A stretch of DNA of 64,000 nt from UBA1845 sp002338715. GTDB taxonomy: Bacteria > Planctomycetota > Phycisphaerae > UBA1845. Both the position numbers and the translations under genes were made by a program. The stretch is from contig DAORAL010000007.1 in assembly GCA_035344155.1 (NCBI GenBank), positions 81,775-145,774 of the forward strand. Reading direction: 5' to 3'. A model generated the notes under the pieces. It worked only from the letters and a program-made list of their open reading frames with translations, made no database searches and was not told where the DNA came from. This document shows positions 32,129 through 41,660 of the stretch, in pieces; positions within the stretch are counted from its first letter, which is position 1, and each line of letters starts with the position of its first letter.

Positions 32129-35100
32129 TCAAACAGTCGTCGTAGCCTGCCTTAAATCGTTCAATTCGGCAAGCACGCCTTCCAACACCTGGCGCTGTTT
32201 TTCGGCCCACGCTTCGCTCACCGTCAGCGGTGTGACGGTCAGGAACTGCTGAAGGCTCTCTCGGGAATTGTCGAGAATTTTCGCCGCCCGCGTGCTTCCG
32301 GTCAGATCGAAATGACGCCGGATCATGGCCAAGGCAACGTTCGACTCCAGATCGCTGTTGATCGGGCGAACGTCCACATCCCGCCGATTGACCATGCTCT
32401 TGACGTAACTCGGCTCACCCAGCACAAACGCGATCCCTCCGGTCATGCCCGCACCGAAGTTTCGACCGATCTTGCCCAACACCACCACGACGCCGTTGGT
32501 CATGTACTCGCAACCGTGATCGCCACATCCCTCGACGACCACGCGGCCACCCGAGTTGCGAACGCAGAGACGCTCGCCCGACAGGCCTGCCGCGAACAGT
32601 TCGCCGCCCGTCGCACCGTACATGACGGTGTTGCCCATCAAAACGGGTTGCTCTTCGCAATTTCCGCGGGCGCGGATCACGATGCATCCGCCATACATGC
32701 TCTTGCCGACGTAGTCCTGCGCCTCGCCGTCGAGAACGAGTCGCATTCCCTTGTTGCAAAATGCTCCGAAACTCTGGCCGGCGACTCCCGTAAAATGCAA
32801 TCGGAACGTATCGCGCGGCATGCCGACATCGCGGTGATGACGCGCAATTTCGCCCGACAGTCGTGCGCCGACACTGCGATCGCGATTGGTGATTTCGTAA
32901 CCGCGAATGATGCTCGCGGATTCGCGGATTGCCGGCTGACAGTTCTGCAAAATGCGTTGGTCCAACTCAATGCCGGCTTCCGTCGCATCGTTAAACGGTA
33001 CGAGGCATCGCCGGGCTTTGATTCCGCTGGGGTCCGGATCGGTCAGCATCGCCGATAGATCGATGTTGCTGGTCTTGGGAAGCGTCACGCCTTCGCGCTG
33101 CTTGAGCAGATCGAAGCGCCCGATGATTTGATCGAGACGACGCATCCCCATCGCCGCAAGGTCCATCCGCACCTGCTCGGCGAGGAACATCATCAAAGCG
33201 ATGACATGGTCCGGCTCACCCGGAAACTTCGCGCGAAGTTCCGGTCGTTGCGTGGCGATACCGACGGGGCAATTGTTCAAATGGCATTGTCGCACCATCA
33301 CGCAGCCAGCCGCGACCAACGCGGTTGTTCCGAAACCAAATTCATCCGCACCGAGTAGCGCCGCGATGATGATATCCCGCCCGGTTTTGAGACCGCCATC
33401 GACGCGCACGGTCACGCGGCCCCTCAGGTCGTTTAGCACCAGCACCTGCTGCACCTCAGCCAACCCCAACTCCCATGGCAAGCCCGCGTTCTTGATCGAC
33501 GAAAGCGGTGACGCACCCGTTCCGCCGTCGTGACCCGACACCTGGATGAAGTCGGCATAAGCCTTGGCCACACCGGCAGCGATCGTGCCGACGCCAGCCA
33601 CCGAAACGAGTTTGACGCCGACGCGAGCCTTTTGATTGACGCGCTTGAGGTCGAAGATCAGTTGGCCCAGATCTTCGATCGAATAAATGTCGTGATGCGG
33701 CGGCGGTGAAATCAGCGGTGCGCCCGGCATCGCCCGACGCAGGTTGGAGATTTCTTCGGTCACTTTGTCGCCGAGAATCTGACCGCCTTCACCGGGCTTG
33801 GAACCCTGGGCCATCTTGATTTCAATTTCGCGGGCGCTGACAAGGTATTCGGGCGTGACGCCAAAGCGACCCGACGCGACCTGCTTGATCTGGCTGTTGC
33901 CCCAATCGTCTGCTTGCGGATGCCACTTCGCCAGCGACCGCCGCGTATCGGAATCCTGATATGGGTAGTAGCGCTCACGATCCTCGCCGCCTTCGCCGCT
34001 GTTGCTCTTTGCACCGATGCGGTTCATCGCGATCGAGAGCACTTCGTGCGCCTCGCGCGACACCGCACCATGGCTCATCGCCTGCGTGCAGAAACGCTTG
34101 ACGATGTTGACGGCTGGCTCCACTTCTTCGAGTGGGATCGGTTGGTCATTGCGTTTCCAGTCGATCAGATCGCGCAGGTTGCAGACCGGGCGTTCGTCGA
34201 CAAGGCTGGTATACTGCGCAAATGCCTCGGCGTCTTGCGTGCGAACGGCTTTGTGCAGCGTCTTGGTGATGATCGGATTGGTCGAGTGATACTCGCCCTT
34301 CTTGCGATAGGCATAGATACCACGGTCGGCGAGGTCCGGATCATCGCCGAATGCCTCCGCATGAAAACGCAAAACATCCACCGCGAGTTCATGCAAACCG
34401 ACGCCGCCAATGCGGCTGGCCGTCCCGGCGAAATACCGATCGATCACCGAATTGGCTATGCCGACGGCTTCAAAATTCTGCGCACCGCGATAACTGCTGA
34501 TCGTCGAGATGCCCATCTTCGACATGATCTTTAGCAAGCCGTTGTTGACCGCGTTGCGATAGTTCTGCAGCGCTTCAGCCAGGGTGATGCCCTGCTCACG
34601 CGGGTCGCGGCGCACCCATTCGCGCACCGACGCCAAGCCCACGTACGGATGAACCAGCGACGCACCGAACCCAAGCAGGCACGCGAAGTGATGATCCATG
34701 CGCGGATCGCCCGTGTCGCAAATGAGGCTGACCTGCGTGCGTTTGCCGACGCGAATCAAATGCTGATGGACAGCCGACGTCGCCAGCAGCATCGGGATCG
34801 GAGCGCGTTCGGCGTTGATATTGCGGTCCGACAGGATGATCAGCGGCGTGCCTTCGTCGATCGCCCGCTCTGCCGCAATGCTCAGCGCATCGAGCGCCGG
34901 TTCAAGCGCTTCGGGACCGCCGGCTACACTGAAGTGGCATGACAACGTCTCCACGCGAAAGCGATCGCTCGACAGATTCTTAAGCCATTCGAACTGAGCG
35001 CAGTCGATGACCGGTGAAGCGAACTTGATCAATTCTGCTGCGCTCTCGTTTTCATCGAGCAAGCCCGCGCGACCACCGACAGCCGTCCGCAGCGACATCA

Positions 35101-36739
35101 CCAACCGCTCGCGCAACGGATCGATCGGCGGATTCGTCACCTGGGCAAACAACTGCTTGAAGTAGCGATAGATCGTTTTGGGAAAATGACTGAGCACCGC
35201 GATGGGCGTATCGTTGCCCATTGAACCGACCGGCTCCTTGCCCTCGTAAATCATGGGGATGAGCAATCGGTCGATGTCTTCCTTGCCATAGGCGAAGGCC
35301 TTCTGCACGCGGGTCAGATCGTCGAGGTCGAGCGCAGATTCCTCTGGCGTTGCTTCTTCGCGTTCGGCGTACGGTTTGATCATCTTGCCGACGACCCAGC
35401 GCTTGTAAGGCCGGCGCGTGGCGTAATATTGTTTGATCTCGTCATCGAGCATCAAACGGCCAGCCGCCGTATCAACCGCGATCATCCTCCCCGGTCCCAG
35501 GCGCGACGAGCGCACCACCTGCCCCACTTCGACCGGTACGATTCCCGTTTCGGAACCTGCAATCAAAGTGCCATCTTTTGTCACCCAATAGCGAAGCGGA
35601 CGAAGCCCGTTGCGATCGAGCATGGCGCCGGCCACGATGCCATCGGTGAAAGTCACTGCAGCCGGTCCATCCCAGGGGGCCATCATCGAAGCGTGGTACT
35701 CGAAGAACGCGCCGACATCCTCCTGCATGGTTTCCATCTGCTGATAGGCTTCGGGCATCAGCATCAACATGGCATGCAGCGGGTCGCGTCCGGAATTCAC
35801 CAGCAATTCGAGGACGTTATCCAGCGCCGACGAATCGCTGCCGTATGGTTCGATGATCGGGTGCAAATCGGCGATTTGATCGCCCCACACCTTGCTCGAC
35901 ATCTGCTTGACGCCGGCATTGAAGCGATTGACGTTACCGCGCAGCGTGTTGATCTCGCCGTTGTGACCGAGGTAACGAAGCGGCTGCGCGCGATCCCACG
36001 AAGGGTTCGTGTTGGTGCTGAAGCGCTGATGAAAGAGCGCGATCGCGGTGTCATATTCCGGGTCGACAAGATCGGGGTAAAACGAATCGAGCTGCGGCGC
36101 GACCATCAAGCCCTTGTAGACGATCGTTCGACTTGAAAGCGACGCCACGTGAATCGATTCGACGTGGGTGCTTGCCACCGCTCGTTCGATGCGCTTGCGC
36201 GCCCGATAGAGCGCCCGTTCAAATTGACTGGCGTCGAGCGTTTCGTTGCGCCGAACGATGACCTGCCGAATGATCGGACACGTTTCCTGCCCACTCTTAC
36301 CCAGAACTTCGGTGTTGATGGGAACTTCGCGCCACTTCAACACGCTCATGTCGCAATGTGCGATCTCGCGGTTGATGATCTCGACGCAAACACGCTCGGC
36401 ATCTTCCACGTGTGTCGGAATAAAGATCATCCCGACAGCAAGGTCGGCTGCCTCGGGAACGTCGATCCCACCGCAGCGCAGTTCGCGCTGAATCAATGCG
36501 TGGGGAATGTTTGTCAGGATGCCTGCGCCGTCGCCTGTCAGACCGTCGGCATTGACGGCCCCGCGGTGGGTCAGATTCACCAAGCCGGTGATCGCCTGTC
36601 TTAGAATGCGAAGGGATCGTTGTCCACCAATGTCGGCAACGAGTCCGACGCCGCAGTTGTCATGCTCAAACCGTGGGTCATAAAGCCCGAACTGTCGAAC
36701 GGGCCAACCTGCTTTTCTGTTTTGACTTGGACTTTTCAT
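32129..36739 (-). CDS. gltB: Glutamate synthase large subunit
   Basis: Transfers the amide of glutamine to 2-oxoglutarate. The 1536-aa protein has all domains of the bacterial alpha subunit: a class II glutamine amidotransferase with the nucleophile Cys in DNCGVG at about residue 29 (so a short propeptide is cleaved), the central domain, the FMN-binding synthase barrel with the 3Fe-4S cysteines in CVMVRQCHLNNCPVGIATQ, and the C-terminal GXGXG beta-helix. The small subunit gltD is not in the window, so it must be elsewhere or the electron donor differs. A 6-2-6 palindrome lies 61 nt upstream. Confidence 0.97.
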   Translation of the reverse strand: MKSPSQNRKAGWPVRQFGLYDPRFEHDNCGVGLVADIGGQRSLRILRQAITGLVNLTHRGAVNADGLTGDGAGILTNIPHALIQRELRCGGIDVPEAADLAVGMIFIPTHVEDAERVCVEIINREIAHCDMSVLKWREVPINTEVLGKSGQETCPIIRQVIVRRNETLDASQFERALYRARKRIERAVASTHVESIHVASLSSRTIVYKGLMVAPQLDSFYPDLVDPEYDTAIALFHQRFSTNTNPSWDRAQPLRYLGHNGEINTLRGNVNRFNAGVKQMSSKVWGDQIADLHPIIEPYGSDSSALDNVLELLVNSGRDPLHAMLMLMPEAYQQMETMQEDVGAFFEYHASMMAPWDGPAAVTFTDGIVAGAMLDRNGLRPLRYWVTKDGTLIAGSETGIVPVEVGQVVRSSRLGPGRMIAVDTAAGRLMLDDEIKQYYATRRPYKRWVVGKMIKPYAEREEATPEESALDLDDLTRVQKAFAYGKEDIDRLLIPMIYEGKEPVGSMGNDTPIAVLSHFPKTIYRYFKQLFAQVTNPPIDPLRERLVMSLRTAVGGRAGLLDENESAAELIKFASPVIDCAQFEWLKNLSSDRFRVETLSCHFSVAGGPEALEPALDALSIAAERAIDEGTPLIILSDRNINAERAPIPMLLATSAVHQHLIRVGKRTQVSLICDTGDPRMDHHFACLLGFGASLVHPYVGLASVREWVRRDPREQGITLAEALQNYRNAVNNGLLKIMSKMGISTISSYRGAQNFEAVGIANSVIDRYFAGTASRIGGVGLHELAVDVLRFHAEAFGDDPDLADRGIYAYRKKGEYHSTNPIITKTLHKAVRTQDAEAFAQYTSLVDERPVCNLRDLIDWKRNDQPIPLEEVEPAVNIVKRFCTQAMSHGAVSREAHEVLSIAMNRIGAKSNSGEGGEDRERYYPYQDSDTRRSLAKWHPQADDWGNSQIKQVASGRFGVTPEYLVSAREIEIKMAQGSKPGEGGQILGDKVTEEISNLRRAMPGAPLISPPPHHDIYSIEDLGQLIFDLKRVNQKARVGVKLVSVAGVGTIAAGVAKAYADFIQVSGHDGGTGASPLSSIKNAGLPWELGLAEVQQVLVLNDLRGRVTVRVDGGLKTGRDIIIAALLGADEFGFGTTALVAAGCVMVRQCHLNNCPVGIATQRPELRAKFPGEPDHVIALMMFLAEQVRMDLAAMGMRRLDQIIGRFDLLKQREGVTLPKTSNIDLSAMLTDPDPSGIKARRCLVPFNDATEAGIELDQRILQNCQPAIRESASIIRGYEITNRDRSVGARLSGEIARHHRDVGMPRDTFRLHFTGVAGQSFGAFCNKGMRLVLDGEAQDYVGKSMYGGCIVIRARGNCEEQPVLMGNTVMYGATGGELFAAGLSGERLCVRNSGGRVVVEGCGDHGCEYMTNGVVVVLGKIGRNFGAGMTGGIAFVLGEPSYVKSMVNRRDVDVRPINSDLESNVALAMIRRHFDLTGSTRAAKILDNSRESLQQFLTVTPLTVSEAWAEKQRQVLEGVLAELNDLRQATTTV

Positions 36740-36799
36740 ACGAATACCACCAAAAAAAGATCGAACCGAGGTGACGGGCGGATTTTGTTTCGGACGCGA

Positions 36800-36813
36800 A
36801 AGCCTAGAGGCTT
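36800..36813. promoter_or_regulatory. Palindrome upstream of gltB
   Basis: AAGCCT-AG-AGGCTT is a perfect 6-bp inverted repeat with a 2-nt centre, 61 nt before the gltB start. It could be an operator half-site pair; no regulator is identifiable. Confidence 0.3.
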
Positions 36814-36843
36814 ACGATGCCGTACCGTCCGCAATTGCGGTTT

Positions 36844-36903
36844 GTCGGTACTGTGTTAGTCCGAACTGGGCTTGTCCGAACTTTGCTTGTCCGTACTGTG
36901 GCT
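36844..36903. repeat. Four copies of a 15-bp tandem repeat
   Basis: Units start at exactly 36844, 36859, 36874 and 36889, with consensus GTCCGAACTGTGCTT. They are imperfect (2-5 differences). The multiple-of-three period would encode pentapeptide repeats on either strand (for example VRTSP on the minus strand), but no real gene surrounds them. Confidence 0.85.
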
Positions 36904-37612
36904 AGATCGCACGAACGGCTCGCGCGGGCGTTAAGCGGTGTGGTCAAGTGGCGACGGGCAAAGCGCGGGCCTTCATGCACAAGCCAGCCCAAAGGGGCCA
37001 TCGGTCGCTGACCATGATTCAGCGGAAATTGGGTTGGGCACGCGCCACTTGCGACGTGTGCACCATCAAGTCGAACGCCAACCAGTTGCGACAGGTCTGC
37101 CGACGGCAACATCCTGACCGATGGGGATATCACAGAACGCGACTGCGCAATTGGGGCACGCCCGCGTCGAGGCTGGGTGACATGCCACAACTCTTGTTGG
37201 AATCGTCTCGAATTCATCGACCTTCATTTTATCCAGACGCCAAACCCGGATCAATCAAAACAACCCAGGGGCATATGGCACGTTTTGGGGCAGATGGCCT
37301 ATGCCAGGATCGTGGTTCCAATGGGGTATGGATCGCAGGGCGGCTCCACAATGCGCCAACTTCATGCAGCGCATGCCCAAGGCCGGCGCCTGTATCCACG
37401 TCGAACTCTGTTGACGCACTGCATATGCAACTGCGCGCGGTGCACACGTTCAAGATTGCGCGACGCGCACCAAAAAATTTTTCCCCACTTCGGTCAAGAA
37501 TGCGTTCAGGTTTGGACACACACCGGTTGCAACTATTCGCTTTGCGCGTTTGTTTTGACGTTGCCCTTCGTCGCGCAAAACATGTGCCAAACAATTGGGT
37601 AATAGTCCTCAT

Positions 37613-37640
37613 TTGAGGCGTTCAAATACACGGGTATATA
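37613..37640 (+). promoter_or_regulatory. Candidate promoter for a small RNA
   Basis: TTGAGG (37613-37618), 16-nt spacer, TATATA (37635-37640). The predicted start falls at about 37647-37649, directly at the first base of an inverted repeat. Confidence 0.45.
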
Positions 37641-37646
37641 TTTAGC

Positions 37647-37728
37647 AGCTAGCGGCTATTCCAAACATGCCTTTCCTTCCATCCGGCCCGATGTAGTGAG
37701 GCGTGGGCCGCTAGCATTCTTTTTCTTT
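37647..37728 (+). ncRNA. Candidate small structured RNA (~80 nt)
   Basis: CTAGCGGC (37649-37656) is perfectly complementary to GCCGCTAG (37707-37714). A second stem, GGCCC (37685-37689) with GGGCC (37705-37709), would use part of the same 3' strand, so two mutually exclusive folds are possible. A T-rich run (CATTCTTTTTCTTT) ends at 37728. With the promoter just upstream this forms a compact transcription unit. No known RNA family is recognised. Confidence 0.35.
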
Positions 37729-37946
37729 CCCCTGATTCCAATTGCAATTCCTGACCCCGGACGCAGAATCTCCGTGAACCATTGCGGCTTTCGATCGTCG
37801 AAGATACAGACTCGGGCCGACCTGGAACAACAAGAAACAGTTTCGCAAAAATCGACCGTCGGTTCTGATGCCTTGGCGCTCGAATACCCGGCAAAATCGG
37901 TCTTGGCGTCGCCGATTAGAAACCAGCCTTGAAAGGAGCCTTCATC

Positions 37947-38672
37947 GTGACAAAGTTCGCTGCAAGGTTTGTATTGGCCACTTCCGTCCTCATCGCGTTC
38001 GCATCCCTCGCCCGTGCCGACGACGACGCGCTACCCAAGGTCACCGTCTACGGGACAGCCACCACCGAGGTCACGCCCGACCTGATGAACTGGCACCTGA
38101 CCATCACCAACAAGGGCAAAGATCTCGCCCCGGTGGCCGATAACCATCACCGCATCGTCGCGGGCGTTTTGAAACTGCTCAAAGACAGCGGCATCGACGA
38201 ACAGAAGATTCAAACCGCTCGCATGGCGTTCGGCGAGAACTGGGTGTATCGAAGCAACAACCGCGTGAAGGAAGGCTACTACGCGTCGACCAGCGTTTCG
38301 TTTGAAATGTCCGACTTCGATCTGTATCGAACCCTTTGGTCCGGGTTGGCGCAGGACGAACACGTCAGCATCGACTACGTCGGTTACGATCATTCCAAAC
38401 GCATCGATTACCAGAACGAAACAAGAATCAAAGCGCTGCTCGCGGCTAAGGAAAAAGCCAAAGCCCTCGCCGAAACCCTCGGTTCGCAGATCGGCGAACC
38501 GCTGCTGATCGAAGAAGATGCAGGATCACAATCCATGTACCCGGTGCCGACGTTCTCAAACAATCTGCGTACAGTCGAAAGCGCGGACGGCGGGAGCGAA
38601 GGCATCGCCAAAGGAAAAATACCGATCAAGATCCGCATCAAAGCGTCATTCAGATTGATCACACAAGGGTAG
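37947..38672 (+). CDS. Exported SIMPL-domain (DUF541) protein
   Basis: A 241-aa protein with a Sec signal peptide (about 1-27, ending SLARA) followed by one SIMPL/DUF541 domain: VTVYGTATTEVTPDLMNWHLTI at the start is diagnostic, as are the GIDEQKIQT and AKEKAKALAETLG segments. Such proteins are periplasmic or outer-membrane associated, with oxidative-stress roles proposed in a few bacteria. AAAGGAG at 37932-37938, 8 nt away, selects GTG 37947 as start over TTG 37929. Confidence 0.85.
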   Translation: MTKFAARFVLATSVLIAFASLARADDDALPKVTVYGTATTEVTPDLMNWHLTITNKGKDLAPVADNHHRIVAGVLKLLKDSGIDEQKIQTARMAFGENWVYRSNNRVKEGYYASTSVSFEMSDFDLYRTLWSGLAQDEHVSIDYVGYDHSKRIDYQNETRIKALLAAKEKAKALAETLGSQIGEPLLIEEDAGSQSMYPVPTFSNNLRTVESADGGSEGIAKGKIPIKIRIKASFRLITQG

Positions 38673-38673
38673 G

Positions 38674-38690
38674 GTGCGTCCCGGACGCAC
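38674..38690. terminator. Short GC-rich hairpin between convergent genes
   Basis: GTGCGTCC-C-GGACGCAC lies 1 bp after the SIMPL gene stop and before the end of recG. The nominal loop is a single base, so the inner pairs would open in practice. No T-run follows on the plus strand; the element may be a dispersed palindrome rather than a true terminator. Confidence 0.35.
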
Positions 38691-38723
38691 ATGGATCACC
38701 GTCGCGAATTCAATTGCGTGCGA

Positions 38724-40787
38724 TTACTTCATCGCCAACGGATGCGCTTCCTCGACGGCTTTCAATAGCTTCTTGTTCGCCGGTTTCGCGAGATCGGGGT
38801 CGTCTTTTGTGATCGCGTCAGCGTCTTTGATTGCGGCTTTTAGTAGCGCATCGTCTTTCGTCAGGTCGGCTGCTCTGAACACCGGGATGCCGCTTTGCCG
38901 GGTGCCGACGATTTCGCCCGGGCCGCGCAGGTCGAGGTCGGCTTCTGCGATTTTGAAACCGTCGCTTGTCTCCCGCAATACTTTCAAGCGGGTCTGCGCT
39001 TTCTTCGAATTGGAATCGGTAAACAGCAAACACATGCCCGGTTTGTTGCCCCGCCCCACGCGACCACGCAGTTGGTGCAGTTGAGCCAGTCCGAAACGTT
39101 CGGCGTGCTCGACGATCAGCATGGTGGCTTCGGGCACATCAACACCAACTTCCACAACCGTCGTCGACACCAGCACCTGAATGCGCCCATCACGAAACGC
39201 ATTCATCGTCGAAAGCTTTTCGTCGCTTTTCATTCGCCCGTGGAGCAAGCCCACCTCAAACCCGCGAAGTTCTCCGCTGCGAAGTGCTTCCGCCTGCGCC
39301 ACCGCATCCTTCAAGTCCAGCGTCTCGGATTCTTCAACCAACGGATACACGACAAACACGCGCTCGCCAGCCGCCACCCGCTTTCGCACGAAGGTCCAGC
39401 AGGCGGCTTGCATGTTCGGCGGAACGATTTTCGTCTCGACCGGCTTGCGCCCGGCTGGCAGCGCATCGATCGTCGTCACTTCAAAATCACCGTACACCGT
39501 CATCGCCAGCGTGCGCGGAATCGGAGTGGCCGTCATCACCAAATAGTGATGCCCGCGCGATTTTAAGCGCAGCGCCGTCCGCTGCGCCACGCCGAAGCGA
39601 TGCTGCTCATCGATGATCACCAACCCCAATCGCGACCACTTCACATCGTCTTCCAACAGCGCATGCGTCCCGATGGCGATGTCGATCTCGCCATTGGCCA
39701 AGCCAGCCAGCATCGCCTTGCGTTCGCTGGCCCGCATCTGCCCGACGAGCAACCCAACCTTGACGCGGCTGCCCTTGAGGTATCGGGCGATTTTGTCATG
39801 CGTCTGACGGGCGAGGATTTCGGTCGGCGCGAGAATCGTCACCTGAATGCGGTTGGCGACGGCGGTGAGCGCCGCATAAATCGCGACGGCGGTTTTTCCG
39901 CAGCCGACATCCCCTTGCAGCAGGCGGGTCATCGGACGCGATTGGCTCATGTCGGCGACGATTTCAGCAATCGCTTTCCGCTGGGCGGCAGTCAATTCAA
40001 ACGGCAACCGCGCACGAATGCGTTCATCGATCTTGGGCGTGGTGACAATCGGCGGCGCGTCGTCGGCTTGTCGCATGCGATGACGACGCACACGAATCGC
40101 CAGTTGCATCAACAGCAATTCGTCATAGGCCAAACGCTCGCGGGCGGCATGGACTTTGTCCAGCGTTGTCGGCCGATGCAGTTCGCGAATCGCATCGGCC
40201 CGGGGGATCAACTTGTAACGTTTGACCAGTTCATCGGGCAGAAAGTCGCGGATTGCCGCCACGGCCAACGGGAGCACCGCGTCCATCACCTTGGCGATCT
40301 GCTTGGGCGGTAGCGCTTTGGTCGCCGAGTAAACAGGCACAAGCGCGTCGGTATCGTCGGCTAATGGATCAACATCGTCGGGCAAGATCTCAAACGTCGG
40401 ATTGACAAACTGCACCCAACGTTTGTCTTCAATGGCTTTGCCCGTGAGGCGGATGATCTGCCCATGCCCCAATCGATCGCGAAGATACGGTGCATTAAAC
40501 CACCGAGCCCGACACGATCCCGTCCCGTCAACTACATCGATCAACACCGACGAGCGCTGGTAACCTTGCGTCGCGCGCACCCGTCCGACGCTGCCAACCA
40601 CGGTGGCTACCTCGTCGATTTCGACTTCGCCGATCGGCTTGGATTTCGGAAGCAGTTCGTAGCGAAACGGCAGGTGCTCTAGCAGGTCGCCCACGGTGCG
40701 CACGCCAAGCGACTTGAACTCCGCAGCGCGGCGCGGACCGACGCCTTTGGTGTACATAATGGGTTGGCTGAGCAGATCGGAAGGCAT
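38724..40787 (-). CDS. recG: ATP-dependent DNA helicase RecG
   Basis: A branch-migrating helicase that rescues stalled forks. The 687-aa protein contains the N-terminal wedge/OB-fold domain (GTGSCRARWFN near 100), Walker A LLQGDVGCGKTAVAIYAAL near 295, DEQH box VIIDEQHRFGV, motif III TATPIPRTLAM and motif VI QLRGRVGRG. The frame stays open to 41045, but family similarity begins at MPSDLLSQPIMYTKGVGP, so ATG 40787 is chosen although no Shine-Dalgarno is seen. Confidence 0.97.
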   Translation of the reverse strand: MPSDLLSQPIMYTKGVGPRRAAEFKSLGVRTVGDLLEHLPFRYELLPKSKPIGEVEIDEVATVVGSVGRVRATQGYQRSSVLIDVVDGTGSCRARWFNAPYLRDRLGHGQIIRLTGKAIEDKRWVQFVNPTFEILPDDVDPLADDTDALVPVYSATKALPPKQIAKVMDAVLPLAVAAIRDFLPDELVKRYKLIPRADAIRELHRPTTLDKVHAARERLAYDELLLMQLAIRVRRHRMRQADDAPPIVTTPKIDERIRARLPFELTAAQRKAIAEIVADMSQSRPMTRLLQGDVGCGKTAVAIYAALTAVANRIQVTILAPTEILARQTHDKIARYLKGSRVKVGLLVGQMRASERKAMLAGLANGEIDIAIGTHALLEDDVKWSRLGLVIIDEQHRFGVAQRTALRLKSRGHHYLVMTATPIPRTLAMTVYGDFEVTTIDALPAGRKPVETKIVPPNMQAACWTFVRKRVAAGERVFVVYPLVEESETLDLKDAVAQAEALRSGELRGFEVGLLHGRMKSDEKLSTMNAFRDGRIQVLVSTTVVEVGVDVPEATMLIVEHAERFGLAQLHQLRGRVGRGNKPGMCLLFTDSNSKKAQTRLKVLRETSDGFKIAEADLDLRGPGEIVGTRQSGIPVFRAADLTKDDALLKAAIKDADAITKDDPDLAKPANKKLLKAVEEAHPLAMK

Positions 40788-40960
40788 AAGGCGACGGTAC
40801 CGCAGTGGGCTTTTGCAAACAAGTCCAAGCCCACTGCGAAACCGTGACTGCCACGGCGAAGTGGTAACTGCCACTCCGCAACCGTGACCGAACGTCGCCT
40901 GCTGGAGGGGGTGTTCTGTTGTGAACCTTCGGTGCGGGGCGCTGCGGGAGCGCCGGGCAC

Positions 40961-41443
40961 TTATGGGATGATCAGTTCCTGACCGGCCTGCAGTGAATGC
41001 GGGCTGGACATCACACCGCGATTGGCTTCGTAAATCACGCGCCACTTCGACTGGTCGTTGTAGTACATGCGTGCGAGAGCATAGAGCGTTTCACCGCGTT
41101 GCACGACGTGCGTTCCACCTGCGCCACCGCTTGGCGCGCCGTACGAATCGTTGGCCGGCGCGGAAGACTGCTGGCTGGCGGTGTACGGCTGCTGATTCGA
41201 ATTGGCGGTCACCGTGTAGTTCTGCGACGCGGGGTAGTTGTCGACCCGCCCGCCATTGTCATATGACGGCGATCCGGACGATGTCGACGAATAGTTGCTA
41301 TTCGAAGAAGCCGGTTCCTGATAACTGTAAGAATAGGAATTGTCCCGAACGGGTGTCGTGTCGAGGTGCTCGACCTTTTCCTTGCATCCGTTCGCAGTGA
41401 CGAGCGCGCACAGCGCCACCAGTGTTGTTGCAATCCTTCGCAT
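40961..41443 (-). CDS. LysM-domain lipoprotein
   Basis: A 160-aa predicted lipoprotein. The lipobox is TANGC with the Cys near residue 20. A low-complexity Ser/Asn/Tyr/Gln-rich linker (about 30-105) leads to a C-terminal LysM domain (HVVQRGETLYALARMYYND ... LQAGQELIIP), which binds N-acetylglucosamine polymers such as peptidoglycan. AGGAGG with 7-nt spacing supports ATG 41443. Probably anchored in a membrane and attached to the cell wall. Confidence 0.87.
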   Translation of the reverse strand: MRRIATTLVALCALVTANGCKEKVEHLDTTPVRDNSYSYSYQEPASSNSNYSSTSSGSPSYDNGGRVDNYPASQNYTVTANSNQQPYTASQQSSAPANDSYGAPSGGAGGTHVVQRGETLYALARMYYNDQSKWRVIYEANRGVMSSPHSLQAGQELIIP

Positions 41444-41660
41444 CGGCGGACCTCCTGTCCATGGGTGCCACATGAAATGTCAAAACCGGATTCTGGCGGG
41501 AATGGGCAATTTCGTCAAGTAAAATCACAGGCAAAGAAATCTGGGGGCATTGATGCCAGAAAATCCACGGGCGATGGGCGTTCGTGTTGGTATTCCAACG
41601 GTGTCGCTGAGGACAGGCAGGCCGGGTTCCCAACCCTGATACGGGCCCATGTTGCGATCC

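Larger units (their letters stand above)
36740..37946. other. 1.2-kb region without a convincing gene
   Basis: Open frames of up to 222 codons exist here, but their translations are low-complexity, Arg/His/Cys-rich and overlap on both strands, unlike the genes around. What can be seen is a palindrome near gltB, a 15-bp tandem repeat (36844-36903) and a promoter-plus-hairpin unit near 37613-37728. Possible explanations are decayed genes or structured RNA. Confidence 0.6.

Noticed and set aside
36948..37616. 222-codon open frame in the gene-poor gap
   Set aside because: No domain, no ribosome site, composition unlike neighbours, and overlapping frames of similar length on both strands.
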